Below, in pieces: positions 1 through 7,167 of a stretch of DNA of 11,934 nt. The position numbers were made by a program, and so were the translations under genes. Source of the DNA: JASFUX01 sp050050115 (GTDB taxonomy: Bacteria > Pseudomonadota > Alphaproteobacteria > Caulobacterales > Maricaulaceae). Numbering within the stretch: the first letter of the stretch is position 1; each line of letters opens with the position of its first letter. Location of the stretch: the NCBI GenBank assembly GCA_050050115.1, contig JASFUX010000098.1:1-11934 (forward strand), read 5' to 3'. The notes below the pieces were generated by a model, which did no database searches, was not told where the DNA came from, and worked only from the letters and a program-made list of their open reading frames with translations.

Positions 1-971
1 AGGATCGCCAGCGCCGCGAACGGAACGAGGGGCAGGCCGGGCATGACCGCAGCGATCCCGCAGATGCCGGCGACCATCGCCAGGCCTTGCGGGTTGGCGG
101 CGAGCTGGGAGGCGAGCGCCTTGTCGGCCGAAACGTCGACGCCCGCCTTGGAAACCAGAAGACCCGCGGCCACCGACACGATGAGGGAGGGGATCTGGCT
201 GACCAGGCCGTCGCCGATGGTCAGGAGCGTGTAGGTGTTCGCCGCGTCGCCGAACGGCATGCCGTGCTGGGCGACGCCGATGATCACGCCGCCGAGGATG
301 TTGATTGCGGTGATCAGGATGCCGGCCATGGCGTCGCCGCGGACGAACTTCGAGGCGCCGTCCATCGCGCCGTAAAAGTTGCTCTCGGCCTCGAGGTTGC
401 GCCGGCGCTCGCGCGCCTCGGCGTCGTTGATCAGACCGGCCGAGAGGTCGGCGTCGATCGCCATCTGCTTGCCGGGCATCGCGTCCAAAGTGAACCGCGC
501 GGCGACCTCGGCGATGCGGCCCGAGCCGCGGGTGATCACCACGAAGTTCACGATCACCAGGATGATGAAGACGATGATGCCGATGACGAAGTTGCCTTGC
601 ATCACCAGCGAGCCGAAAGCGGCGATGATCTGACCGGCGGCGTCCGAGCCCGACTGGCCCTCGGACAGGATCAGACGGGTGGACGCAATGTTGAGCCCGA
701 GCCGCAGCATCGTCGCGATCAGCAGCACCGTCGGGAACGCCGAGAACTCCATCGGCTTTTTCAGGAACAGCGCCGTCATCAGCACGAGGACGGAGAAGGA
801 GATCGAGATCGACAGCGCGATGTCGAGCAGCCAGCTCGGCATCGGCAGGATCAGCATCACCAGGATCAGCGAGATCCCGACCGCAAGCGCGACGTCCCCG
901 CGCTTTAGAAGGCGGGCGACTTTGCCGAGGTCGAGTCCCTGGGGCTCGGGAGTGGTCGCGGCGTCAGCCAT
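1..971 (-). CDS. flhA: Flagellar type III export gate protein FlhA, N-terminal part (runs off left edge)
   Basis: FlhA forms the nonameric inner-membrane gate of the flagellar export apparatus and couples proton flow to export of rod, hook and filament subunits. The reading frame is open from the ATG at 971 to the left edge, giving 323 codons of a protein usually near 700 residues. Only the membrane half is present and the cytosolic C-terminal domain is missing. A short charged N-terminus is followed by hydrophobic segments near residues 27-47, 48-70, 121-147, 215-235 and 257-274, with more towards the edge. The family (FHIPEP) signature lies at about 151-179 (GRIAEVAARF...DADLSAG). It is followed by MDGASKFVRGD at 203-213, whose Asp204 matches the essential loop aspartate known in Salmonella FlhA. 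A GAGG ribosome site at 981-984 sits 9 nt before the ATG. The gene follows flbD after a 237-bp gap holding a REPIN, so it may have its own promoter; none was clear. Confidence 0.96.
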   Translation of the reverse strand, partial: MADAATTPEPQGLDLGKVARLLKRGDVALAVGISLILVMLILPMPSWLLDIALSISISFSVLVLMTALFLKKPMEFSAFPTVLLIATMLRLGLNIASTRLILSEGQSGSDAAGQIIAAFGSLVMQGNFVIGIIVFIILVIVNFVVITRGSGRIAEVAARFTLDAMPGKQMAIDADLSAGLINDAEARERRRNLEAESNFYGAMDGASKFVRGDAMAGILITAINILGGVIIGVAQHGMPFGDAANTYTLLTIGDGLVSQIPSLIVSVAAGLLVSKAGVDVSADKALASQLAANPQGLAMVAGICGIAAVMPGLPLVPFAALAI

Positions 972-980
972 GGAAGACGA

Positions 981-984
981 CCTC
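981..984 (-). promoter_or_regulatory. Ribosome binding site of flhA
   Basis: GAGG on the minus strand lies 9 nt upstream of the flhA ATG. It supports this start, which also gives the usual short cytosolic N-terminus before the first membrane helix. Confidence 0.6.
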
Positions 985-1005
985 GACGCGAGCGATCAGC
1001 GCCTT

Positions 1006-1176
1006 CCTCCCCCTCGGGGGAGGTGGCGGTCCCGGATCATATCCGGGACCGACGGAGGGGGATTGCCCAGCAGTTGGAAGGTTTGGGGTGCGGCTCGTAT
1101 GGACGCGCGCAATTGCGAACCTCGAGGCAATCCCCCTCAGTCGCGCATGCGCGCGACAGCTCCCCCGTGGGAGAGC
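1006..1176. repeat. REPIN-like element: two inverted REP-type palindromic units
   Basis: This element fills most of the flbD-flhA gap. Unit A (1006-1067, plus strand) has an 8-bp hairpin CCTCCCCC/GGGGGAGG (1006-1013 and 1016-1023). It is followed by a perfect 11-bp hairpin with a 3-nt loop (1027-1037 and 1041-1051), then GAGGGGGATTGCC (1055-1067). Unit B (1126-1176) is the same architecture inverted. It starts with GGCAATCCCCCTC (1126-1138), an exact reverse complement of the unit A end, then a 7-bp hairpin GTCGCGC/GCGCGAC (1140-1146 and 1151-1157), then CTCCC/GGGAG (1160-1164 and 1169-1173). The ends are conserved while the middle stem differs in sequence and keeps its pairing, as expected of dispersed palindromic repeats. 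The 58 bp between the units carries no gene I can support. In an flbD-flhA transcript it could fold into a large stem that ends or stabilises the upstream RNA. Confidence 0.72.
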
Positions 1177-1208
1177 AAAGACTTGTGGTTTGAGCGTCGC
1201 GCGCCTCA

Positions 1209-2570
<1,362 letters not shown>

Positions 2571-2598
2571 GATGCTCTAACTCCTCGCGTTTTGCGCG

Positions 2599-3009
2599 TT
2601 AGGCAGCGGCGTCGCCGCTCTTGATGATTTCGGTCATGGTCACCCCCAGGCGGTCGTCGACGACGACCACCTCGCCGCGGGCGACCAGCCGGTTGTTGAC
2701 GTAGATGTCGATCGCTTCGCCGACCTTGCGGTCGAGCTCCAGAATCGAGCCGGCCTTGAGGTGGAGGAGGGAGGCGACGTCCACCGAGGTCTTGCCGAGA
2801 ACGGCCGAGATGTTCACCGGCACGTCGAACACCGGGGCGAGATCCGCCGCGGTCTTCTCCAGCTCCTCGTCCTCTTCGCTCGCCGCGCCCTCGGCGTCGG
2901 GCGCCGGCGCGGCTTCGGCCTTGGCTTGGTCCTCGGGCGAGAACTCGGGAAGGTCGAGATCCTTTTCCTCTCCGGCGTTCTCTTCCGGTCCGGAATCTTC
3001 TTCAGACAT
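2599..3009 (-). CDS. fliN: Flagellar motor switch protein FliN
   Basis: FliN builds the lower C ring with FliM and helps dock the FliH-FliI export complex. The 136-residue protein has an acidic, probably disordered N-terminal tail (1-55, rich in Glu, Asp, Ala and Pro). One SpoA/FliN domain follows at about 57-130, with the typical run VFDVPVNISAVLGKT and, later, LELDRKVGEAIDIYVN and VARGEVVVVDDRLGVTMTEI. The sequence around the last of these is the most conserved part of the family. Its ATG overlaps the end of fliH by 8 nt (ATGTCTGA carries both start and stop), so the two are probably translationally coupled. AAGGAG at 3019-3024 lies 9 nt upstream, inside fliH. No fliM is in the window, so the partner must be encoded elsewhere. 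Confidence 0.95.
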   Translation of the reverse strand: MSEEDSGPEENAGEEKDLDLPEFSPEDQAKAEAAPAPDAEGAASEEDEELEKTAADLAPVFDVPVNISAVLGKTSVDVASLLHLKAGSILELDRKVGEAIDIYVNNRLVARGEVVVVDDRLGVTMTEIIKSGDAAA

Positions 3010-3682
3010 CGTCTGACTCTCCTTGCTCGGACTCTTGGTCTCCTGATGCGCGGTCGAAGAGGCTCAGCTGGGCGTCCTCGCCGTCCTGGGCGGCGAGCCA
3101 GCGTTCGGCTGCGCGTTCGGCCTGCTCGAGGGCCGCCTTGGGATCGACGCCGGCCGCGCCCGCGCCCCACTCCAGCCGGGCGGGCCCGTCGCCGGCCTCG
3201 ACGGAGATCACCCCGTCGAGCCCCGCAGCCGCGGCGCGTTCGGCGAGGCGCTGCGCGGCGGCCTCGCGGATATGCTCGGGTGCGAAGGCGCGGATGTGCG
3301 GCGCGCCGCGCAGGCTGTCGGCGCACTCGGCGAACATCCCTTTGAGCACCTCGAGCGGATAGGCGGCGAGCGCCTTCTCGGCCGCCGCGCGCGCGGCGGC
3401 GAGGCTCAAGGCGACGGCGTCGCGGCGCAGCGCGCTGCTTTCGGCGTCGAGCCGGCCGCGGATCTCCGTCACCGCCGCGGCGATGGCTTCGAGCGCCTGG
3501 GCGGCGGCGCGCTCGGCTTCGGCGACCGCTGATTGCTCACCCGCGGCGAACGCTTCTTTCTTGATCTCCTCGACCTCCTCTGGACTGTAGGAAAAGCGCT
3601 CGCTGGTGCCGGCGCGCATTTCCCGGCCGTCGGGCGTGAAGACCCGGTCGAAGGTGAACTTGCGTATGCCCGCCGCAGCCAT
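3002..3682 (-). CDS. fliH: FliH-family export ATPase regulator (FlbE type)
   Basis: FliH binds the export ATPase FliI, restrains it and links it to the C ring through FliN. The gene sits between fliG and fliN, where Caulobacter has the FliH-like gene flbE. The 226-residue protein starts with a short segment (IRKFTFDRVF, 6-15) typical of this family. A long Ala/Glu/Arg-rich helical region follows (about 35-105, probable coiled coil). The globular C-terminal part (about 108-200) includes RLEWGAGAAGVDP at 169-181, the position of the conserved FliH C-terminal acidic/glycine motif. The last 25 residues form an acidic tail containing QLSLF (205-209), a match to the sliding-clamp-binding pentapeptide (see findings). 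The ATG is 9 nt after the fliG stop; the only ribosome site is a weak AGGGG 6 nt upstream, suggesting reinitiation from fliG. Sequence divergence makes the FliH label less certain than its neighbours, but context is strong. Confidence 0.88.
   Translation of the reverse strand: MAAAGIRKFTFDRVFTPDGREMRAGTSERFSYSPEEVEEIKKEAFAAGEQSAVAEAERAAAQALEAIAAAVTEIRGRLDAESSALRRDAVALSLAAARAAAEKALAAYPLEVLKGMFAECADSLRGAPHIRAFAPEHIREAAAQRLAERAAAAGLDGVISVEAGDGPARLEWGAGAAGVDPKAALEQAERAAERWLAAQDGEDAQLSLFDRASGDQESEQGESDDV
3019..3024 (-). promoter_or_regulatory. Ribosome binding site of fliN, inside fliH
   Basis: AAGGAG on the minus strand lies within the last codons of fliH, 9 nt before the fliN ATG at 3009. It fixes this start, which overlaps the fliH stop. 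Confidence 0.7.
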
Positions 3683-3691
3683 CTCGCGCCC

Positions 3692-4723
3692 CTAGTAGAT
3701 CAGCTCGTCGTCGCCGCCGGACTCGGCGAGCATGATCTCGCCCTTGGCGGCGAGGTCCTTGGCGACCTGGACCATGGCCTGCTGGGCCTGGTCGACGTCC
3801 TTCAAACGCACCGGCCCCATCGATTGCATGTCGTCGCGCATGATCTTCGCGGCGCGCTCGGACATGTTGGAGAAGAAGAGATCTCTGAGTTCGTCCGAGG
3901 CGCCTTTGAGCGCCAGACCGAGCGAGTCCTTCTCGACCGCGCGCAGCAGGGTCTGCACGCCGCTCGGGTCTAGCTTGCCGAGGTCTTCGAAGACGAACAT
4001 CAAGGCGCGGATGTTCTCTGCCGAATCCCGGTTGCGCTCCTCGAGCGCGGCGAGGAAGCGGTTCTCGGTCTGCCGGTCGAAGTTGTTGAAGATCTCGGCC
4101 ATCAGCTCGTGGGAGTCGCGCTTGGACGTGCGCGCCAGGTTCGACATGAACTCCGAGCGCAGCGTGGCTTCGATCTTGTCGAGGATCTCGCGCTGAACCG
4201 GCTCCATACGGAGCATCCGCATGACGACTTCGAGTGCAAACTCTTCGGGCAAGGTGGCGAGCACTCGCGCGGCGTGGTCGGTCTTCACCTTGGAGAGCAC
4301 CACGGCGACGGTCTGGGGGTATTCGTTCTTCAGGTAGTTCGCGAGCACCGCTTCGTTCACGTTGCCGAGCTTGTCCCACATCGTCCGCCCGGCCGGCCCG
4401 CGGATCTCCTCCATGACGGAGTCGACCTTCTCGGCTTCCAAGAAGCGCGAGAGCAGCCGCTGGGTGGTGTCGTAGGTGCCCATGATCGAGCCGGCCGAGG
4501 AGAGCTGGCCGACGAAGTCGACGATCAGCTGCTCGACGGCCTGGGAGCTGACCGAGCCGAGGTTCGACATCGCCTGGGAGACCTCTTTGATCTCCTCGTC
4601 GTCGAGCATCTCCCAGATCTTCGGCTGGTCCTCGCCGAGCGCCAGCAGGATCACCGCGGACTTCTGCACCCCGGAGAGCTGATTGGCGTCGTTGATCGAC
4701 TTGGGCTTGGGTGTCGGCGGCAT
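3692..4723 (-). CDS. fliG: Flagellar motor switch protein FliG
   Basis: FliG is the rotor protein that contacts the MotA stator and sits on the FliF ring. The 343 residues match family length. The N-terminal domain (about 15-100, GVQKSAVILLALGED) binds FliF. The middle domain holds EYPQTVAVVLS (134-144), the EHPQ-type FliM-binding motif with Tyr in place of His. The C-terminal domain has MFVFEDL (242-248) and the torque helix region (about 262-312) with charged residues Lys265, Asp278, Glu279, Arg281, Arg290 and Arg297-Asp298-Asp299, followed by GPVRLKDVD. The protein ends in an acidic DDELIY tail. It starts 3 nt after the fliF stop, so it is almost certainly translated from the same message; the ribosome site must lie in the last fliF codons (a weak GAAGG). 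No truncation is visible. Confidence 0.97.
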   Translation of the reverse strand: MPPTPKPKSINDANQLSGVQKSAVILLALGEDQPKIWEMLDDEEIKEVSQAMSNLGSVSSQAVEQLIVDFVGQLSSAGSIMGTYDTTQRLLSRFLEAEKVDSVMEEIRGPAGRTMWDKLGNVNEAVLANYLKNEYPQTVAVVLSKVKTDHAARVLATLPEEFALEVVMRMLRMEPVQREILDKIEATLRSEFMSNLARTSKRDSHELMAEIFNNFDRQTENRFLAALEERNRDSAENIRALMFVFEDLGKLDPSGVQTLLRAVEKDSLGLALKGASDELRDLFFSNMSERAAKIMRDDMQSMGPVRLKDVDQAQQAMVQVAKDLAAKGEIMLAESGGDDELIY

Positions 4724-4726
4724 CGA

Positions 4727-6391
4727 CTAGCCTTCGTGAAGCCAAGTGCGCAGGATCGAGACGGTCTCGTCGGGATGGGACTCGACGATCTCGGCGACCT
4801 TGCGCACCGAAGAGGCGCGGACCTTGCCGTCGATCTGGGCGACCGAGATCGTATCGTCCTCGGCGGGCGCAGGAAGGGCCGCTTGGCCTTTGCCGTCGCC
4901 GCTCTGGGACAACGTCAAGTCTTCGCTCATCTCGATGCTGGCCGCGCCGGCCGGCGCGCCGGCGCCCGCGCCGGCGAGCGCCAGCTGCGGACCGCCGCCG
5001 CCGCCGGGGATCGATTTCACCAGAGGCCGGGCGACGAGGAAGATGATCATCGCCGCGACGATCGTCAGCACGAACAGCTCCGCGCCGCGCATGATGTCGT
5101 CCTTGCCGAAGGAAAAGGGCGAGGGCGCGGGGCTGGCTTCGGTCGGCGGCGGCAGGCGCGAGAAGCGCACGTTGGCGACCTCGAGCGCGTCGCCGCGCGC
5201 TTCGTCGTAGCCGATCGCGCGCATCGCAAGCGCCTGGATGCGGGCCATCTCTTCGTCGCTGCGCGGTGTCCAGGTGACGGCGCCTTCCTCATCCACGCTC
5301 GTCGCACCGTCCACGGCGATGGCCACCGAGATGCGCTCGATCTGGCCGGCTTCGAAGATCTGGGTCCGGGTGGTGACCGAGTTCTCGTAGTTGATGGTCT
5401 CCTCGGTCTGGGTCGAGGCCGACTGGGAGGTGGGCGTGTCGCCCGCGGGCTCTTCCCCGCCGGGGATGGCGTTCGAGGCCGAGACCGCGCCGTCGGGCTC
5501 GCGGTCGAGATCGTTCGCGCTGCGCTCGATCGTCGTCGTGCCGACCACGACCTGGCCGTTCGGATCGTAGCGGGTCGAAGTCTCCGAGACCCGATTGAAG
5601 TCCATCTCGGCGGAGACCTGCACCTCGACCGCGCCGGGGCCGACGATCGGCTCGATCAGGGCGACGAGCTGGCGGCGCACCCGGTCTTCAAAGCCCGACC
5701 GGCGCTCCTCGTTGGCCATGGCGTAGACGGCGTCTTCATCGCCGTCCTCGGCCCGGGCGAGGACCCGGCCTTCCTGGTCGAGGATGGTCACGCGGGAAGG
5801 TGAGAGCCCCGGCACCGCGCTCGACACGCCGTTGCGGATCGCCCGGGCGTGGCGCGCGGCGAGCTCGCCCTGGCGCAGGTCGACCCAGACCGAGGCCTTG
5901 GGCGCTTCGGCGTCGCGGTTGAACAGCCGCCGCTCGGGCAGGGCCAGATGGACCCGCGCCGAGGCGATCCCATCGAGCGACTGGATCGAGCGCGCCAGCT
6001 CGCCTTGAAGGGCGCGCACGGAATTGATGTTCTGGACGAACTGGGTGGTGCCGAAGCTGTCCTGGGTGTCGAAGATCTCGTAGCCGATCGAGCCGGAGGT
6101 GGGCAGGCCTTCGGCCGCCAGGATCATCCGCGCCTCGAGCGCGCGGCCCTTCTCGACCATGAGGGCCGAGCCGCCGTTCGCGTAGGCGACGTCGAAGCCG
6201 GCCTGGGCGAGCTGCTGCTGCATCTCCGAGGCTTCGCCCATGTCGAGACCGGAGTAGAGCAGCTCGCGGCTGGTCCCCCCCACGCCCATGGAGACGGCGA
6301 CAAGGGCGGCCGCGACCCCCGCGGCGACGCCGAACATGATGATGAGGCGCGCAGGCCCGATCTTGGAAAGCTGGTCGAGAAACGCGTTCAC
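4727..6391 (-). CDS. fliF: Flagellar MS-ring protein FliF (GTG start)
   Basis: FliF is the inner-membrane ring on which the rotor and rod are built. The 554-residue protein has a first membrane helix at about 15-37 and a periplasmic ring-building domain (about 45-220) with LPTSGSIGYEIFD and NINSVRALQGELARSIQSLDG. A second ring-building portion follows (about 225-295), then a low-complexity loop of Gly, Ser, Thr and acidic residues (295-335). The second membrane helix is at about 436-456 (LFVLTIVAAMIIFLV). A Gly/Ala-rich cytosolic linker (463-485) leads to the FliG-binding tail (about 515-554, RKVAEIVESHPDETVSILRTWL). The start is a GTG at 6391, chosen because GGAG (6401-6404) lies 9 nt upstream and the first helix follows at the right distance. 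It is the first gene of the fliF-fliG-fliH-fliN-flbD operon. In Caulobacter the fliF promoter is activated by CtrA and repressed by FlbD; the upstream region here fits that. Confidence 0.97.
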   Translation of the reverse strand: MNAFLDQLSKIGPARLIIMFGVAAGVAAALVAVSMGVGGTSRELLYSGLDMGEASEMQQQLAQAGFDVAYANGGSALMVEKGRALEARMILAAEGLPTSGSIGYEIFDTQDSFGTTQFVQNINSVRALQGELARSIQSLDGIASARVHLALPERRLFNRDAEAPKASVWVDLRQGELAARHARAIRNGVSSAVPGLSPSRVTILDQEGRVLARAEDGDEDAVYAMANEERRSGFEDRVRRQLVALIEPIVGPGAVEVQVSAEMDFNRVSETSTRYDPNGQVVVGTTTIERSANDLDREPDGAVSASNAIPGGEEPAGDTPTSQSASTQTEETINYENSVTTRTQIFEAGQIERISVAIAVDGATSVDEEGAVTWTPRSDEEMARIQALAMRAIGYDEARGDALEVANVRFSRLPPPTEASPAPSPFSFGKDDIMRGAELFVLTIVAAMIIFLVARPLVKSIPGGGGGPQLALAGAGAGAPAGAASIEMSEDLTLSQSGDGKGQAALPAPAEDDTISVAQIDGKVRASSVRKVAEIVESHPDETVSILRTWLHEG

Positions 6392-6400
6392 GCTCGGTCA

Positions 6401-6404
6401 CTCC
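6401..6404 (-). promoter_or_regulatory. Ribosome binding site that decides the fliF GTG start
   Basis: GGAG on the minus strand (within GGCGGAG) lies 9 nt before the GTG at 6391. There is no ATG nearby in frame, so this site is the main support for the GTG start. Confidence 0.6.
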
Positions 6405-6441
6405 GCCTGCTAGGTGCGCGCCTGACGCGCGTCTGCTAGGC

Positions 6442-6480
6442 AGGAATTACCCAGGGCTCCCCAAACAAAAGATTAAGCGC
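6442..6480 (-). promoter_or_regulatory. Candidate CtrA-type promoter of the fliF operon
   Basis: On the minus strand TTAA (6476-6473), seven bases, then TTTG (6465-6462) resembles the CtrA box TTAA-N7-TTAA with a degenerate second half. A TAATTC at 6449-6444 could serve as a -10 element, which would place the box over the -35 region, the usual arrangement for CtrA-activated promoters. The predicted start near 6437 gives a leader of about 45 nt before the GTG. The local base composition is clearly more AT-rich than the genes. Both elements are imperfect, so this rests mainly on context and on the known CtrA control of fliF in Caulobacter. Confidence 0.38.
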
Positions 6481-6494
6481 GAACGCTGTTCGCG
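6478..6494. repeat. Short inverted repeat upstream of fliF
   Basis: CGCGAAC and GTTCGCG form perfect 7-bp arms around a 3-nt GCT centre, abutting the candidate CtrA box. It could be an operator for a dimeric regulator (FlbD and SciP are both expected to act at this promoter) or chance in GC-rich DNA. There is no U-tract on either side, so I do not call it a terminator. Confidence 0.35.
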
Positions 6495-6523
6495 ACGCTC
6501 GTTTCACTTTCTTCGAAAGGGTT

Positions 6524-6560
6524 AAAAAAAGCGGGCCGAACCTTAAGGTTCGACCCGCTT
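6524..6560 (-). terminator. Intrinsic terminator of sciP
   Basis: Read on the minus strand, AAGCGGGTCGAACC (6560-6547), loop TTAA (6546-6543) and GGTTCGGCCCGCTT (6542-6529) form a 14-bp stem with a single G-U pair. The stem runs directly into a run of seven T residues (6530-6524). On the plus strand the same pair would be an A-C mismatch and there is no T-run, so it works in the minus direction. It lies 55 nt after the sciP stop and separates sciP from the fliF operon. Confidence 0.9.
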
Positions 6561-6615
6561 TCGCCGGAGCCCTCCGACAACGAAAGTGGAGATGTCGATC
6601 AACGTCTGGTCAGGT

Positions 6616-6888
6616 CTAGCGGTACTCCTGAACCCGGGTGGCGCGCAGGCCGGCGAGGCCGTGCTGCTCGATGGCGCGCTGCCAGCAGAGAAATTCCTCG
6701 ACGGTGAGCTTGTAACGCGCGCAGGCGTCCTCAAGGCTCAAGAGCCCGCCGCGCACCGCGGCGACCACTTCGGCCTTGCGCCGGATCACCCAACGCTGGG
6801 TATCGGGGCTGGGCAGATCGGCGAGCGTGAGCGGGCTTCCATCCGGCCCGATCACCACATTCTCCCGCCCTAGGCGTCGCTGACTCAT
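6616..6888 (-). CDS. sciP: CtrA inhibitor SciP (DUF1153 helix-turn-helix protein)
   Basis: SciP is a small DNA-binding protein that in Caulobacter prevents CtrA from activating its target promoters in swarmer cells. The 90-residue product has the family hallmark ENVVIGPDGSPLTLADLP (9-26). A helix-turn-helix region follows (about 33-75) containing RWVIRRKAEVVAAVRGGLL and the run SLEDACARYKLTVEEFLCWQ. The ending RATRVQEYR (82-90) is typical. The length matches the family (about 90 residues). GGAGG at 6900-6904 lies 11 nt before the ATG, slightly far but the only good site. It is a single gene between flgE and fliF, ended by its own terminator; the sciP-fliF adjacency is as I recall it from Caulobacter. 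Its nearest target is probably the fliF promoter immediately downstream. Function is inferred from the family; the assignment itself is firm. Confidence 0.95.
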   Translation of the reverse strand: MSQRRLGRENVVIGPDGSPLTLADLPSPDTQRWVIRRKAEVVAAVRGGLLSLEDACARYKLTVEEFLCWQRAIEQHGLAGLRATRVQEYR

Positions 6889-6899
6889 CGGCTTTCTGG

Positions 6900-6904
6900 C
6901 CTCC
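6900..6904 (-). promoter_or_regulatory. Ribosome binding site of sciP
   Basis: GGAGG on the minus strand sits 11 nt upstream of the sciP ATG. The spacing is at the long end of normal, but no closer site or alternative start preserves the conserved N-terminal motif better. Confidence 0.5.
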
Positions 6905-6947
6905 GTCGTTCTTCGAGACGGACAATGCCAGAACCCGGTTGCTATTC

Positions 6948-6967
6948 GGCTAAACAGCGTGGCTAAA
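6948..6967. repeat. Pair of GGCTAAA direct repeats upstream of sciP
   Basis: GGCTAAA occurs at 6948-6954 and again at 6961-6967, a 13-bp period (TTTAGCC on the minus strand). The pair lies 60-79 bp upstream of the sciP start. The half-site resembles a CtrA half-site but the spacing is 2 bp longer than the canonical 11-bp period. It could be a regulator site in the sciP promoter; no clear -35/-10 pair was found around it. Confidence 0.35.
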
Positions 6968-7076
6968 GATCAGTGTGCGCAGTGAGAAAAAATTTAGGTA
7001 TTCCGGCGTGTCCGGAGCGCTGAAAAGAGCGCTTGAGATGTGTGCGGATTTGACGCCGCGACGGGGCGAAACCGTT

Positions 7077-7123
7077 ACGGCGAAAGCCGTCCCGGGCCGC
7101 TGTCGGGCGGCGTCCGGGACGGT
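7077..7123 (-). terminator. Tandem hairpins downstream of flgE, probable terminator
   Basis: About 45 nt after the flgE stop, CCGTCCCGG (7087-7095) pairs with CCGGGACGG (7114-7122). An inner GCCGC/GCGGC stem (7096-7100 and 7107-7111) and a 2-base bulge complete the structure. A second small hairpin, ACGGC/GCCGT around a 4-nt loop (7077-7081 and 7086-7090), overlaps its foot. On the minus strand the bases after the large stem are only mildly T-rich (CTTTCGCC), so this is a weaker terminator than the one after sciP, or a 3'-end stabilising structure. Confidence 0.5.
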
Positions 7124-7167
7124 TCGCAGTTGGGCAGTCGCACGAGGCTAGAGATCAGGCCTCAAGC

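Noticed and set aside
87..908. Long plus-strand reading frame opposite flhA
   Set aside because: It is a shadow of flhA on the other strand. The translation is rich in His, Arg, Asp and Gln with no domain, and the minus strand encodes clear FlhA throughout.
4109..5803. Very long plus-strand reading frame (564 codons) opposite fliG and fliF
   Set aside because: It spans two well-recognised minus-strand genes. Its composition (His, Asp, Arg, Gly, Leu) is what the antisense frame of GC-rich genes gives, with no ribosome site or recognisable family.
6424..6433. Palindrome GACGCGCGTC and an 8-bp direct repeat CTGCTAGG (6407-6414 and 6433-6440) in the fliF leader
   Set aside because: Short and of simple composition. 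They lie between the predicted start of transcription and the ribosome site, but nothing ties them to a known regulator, so I do not call a feature.
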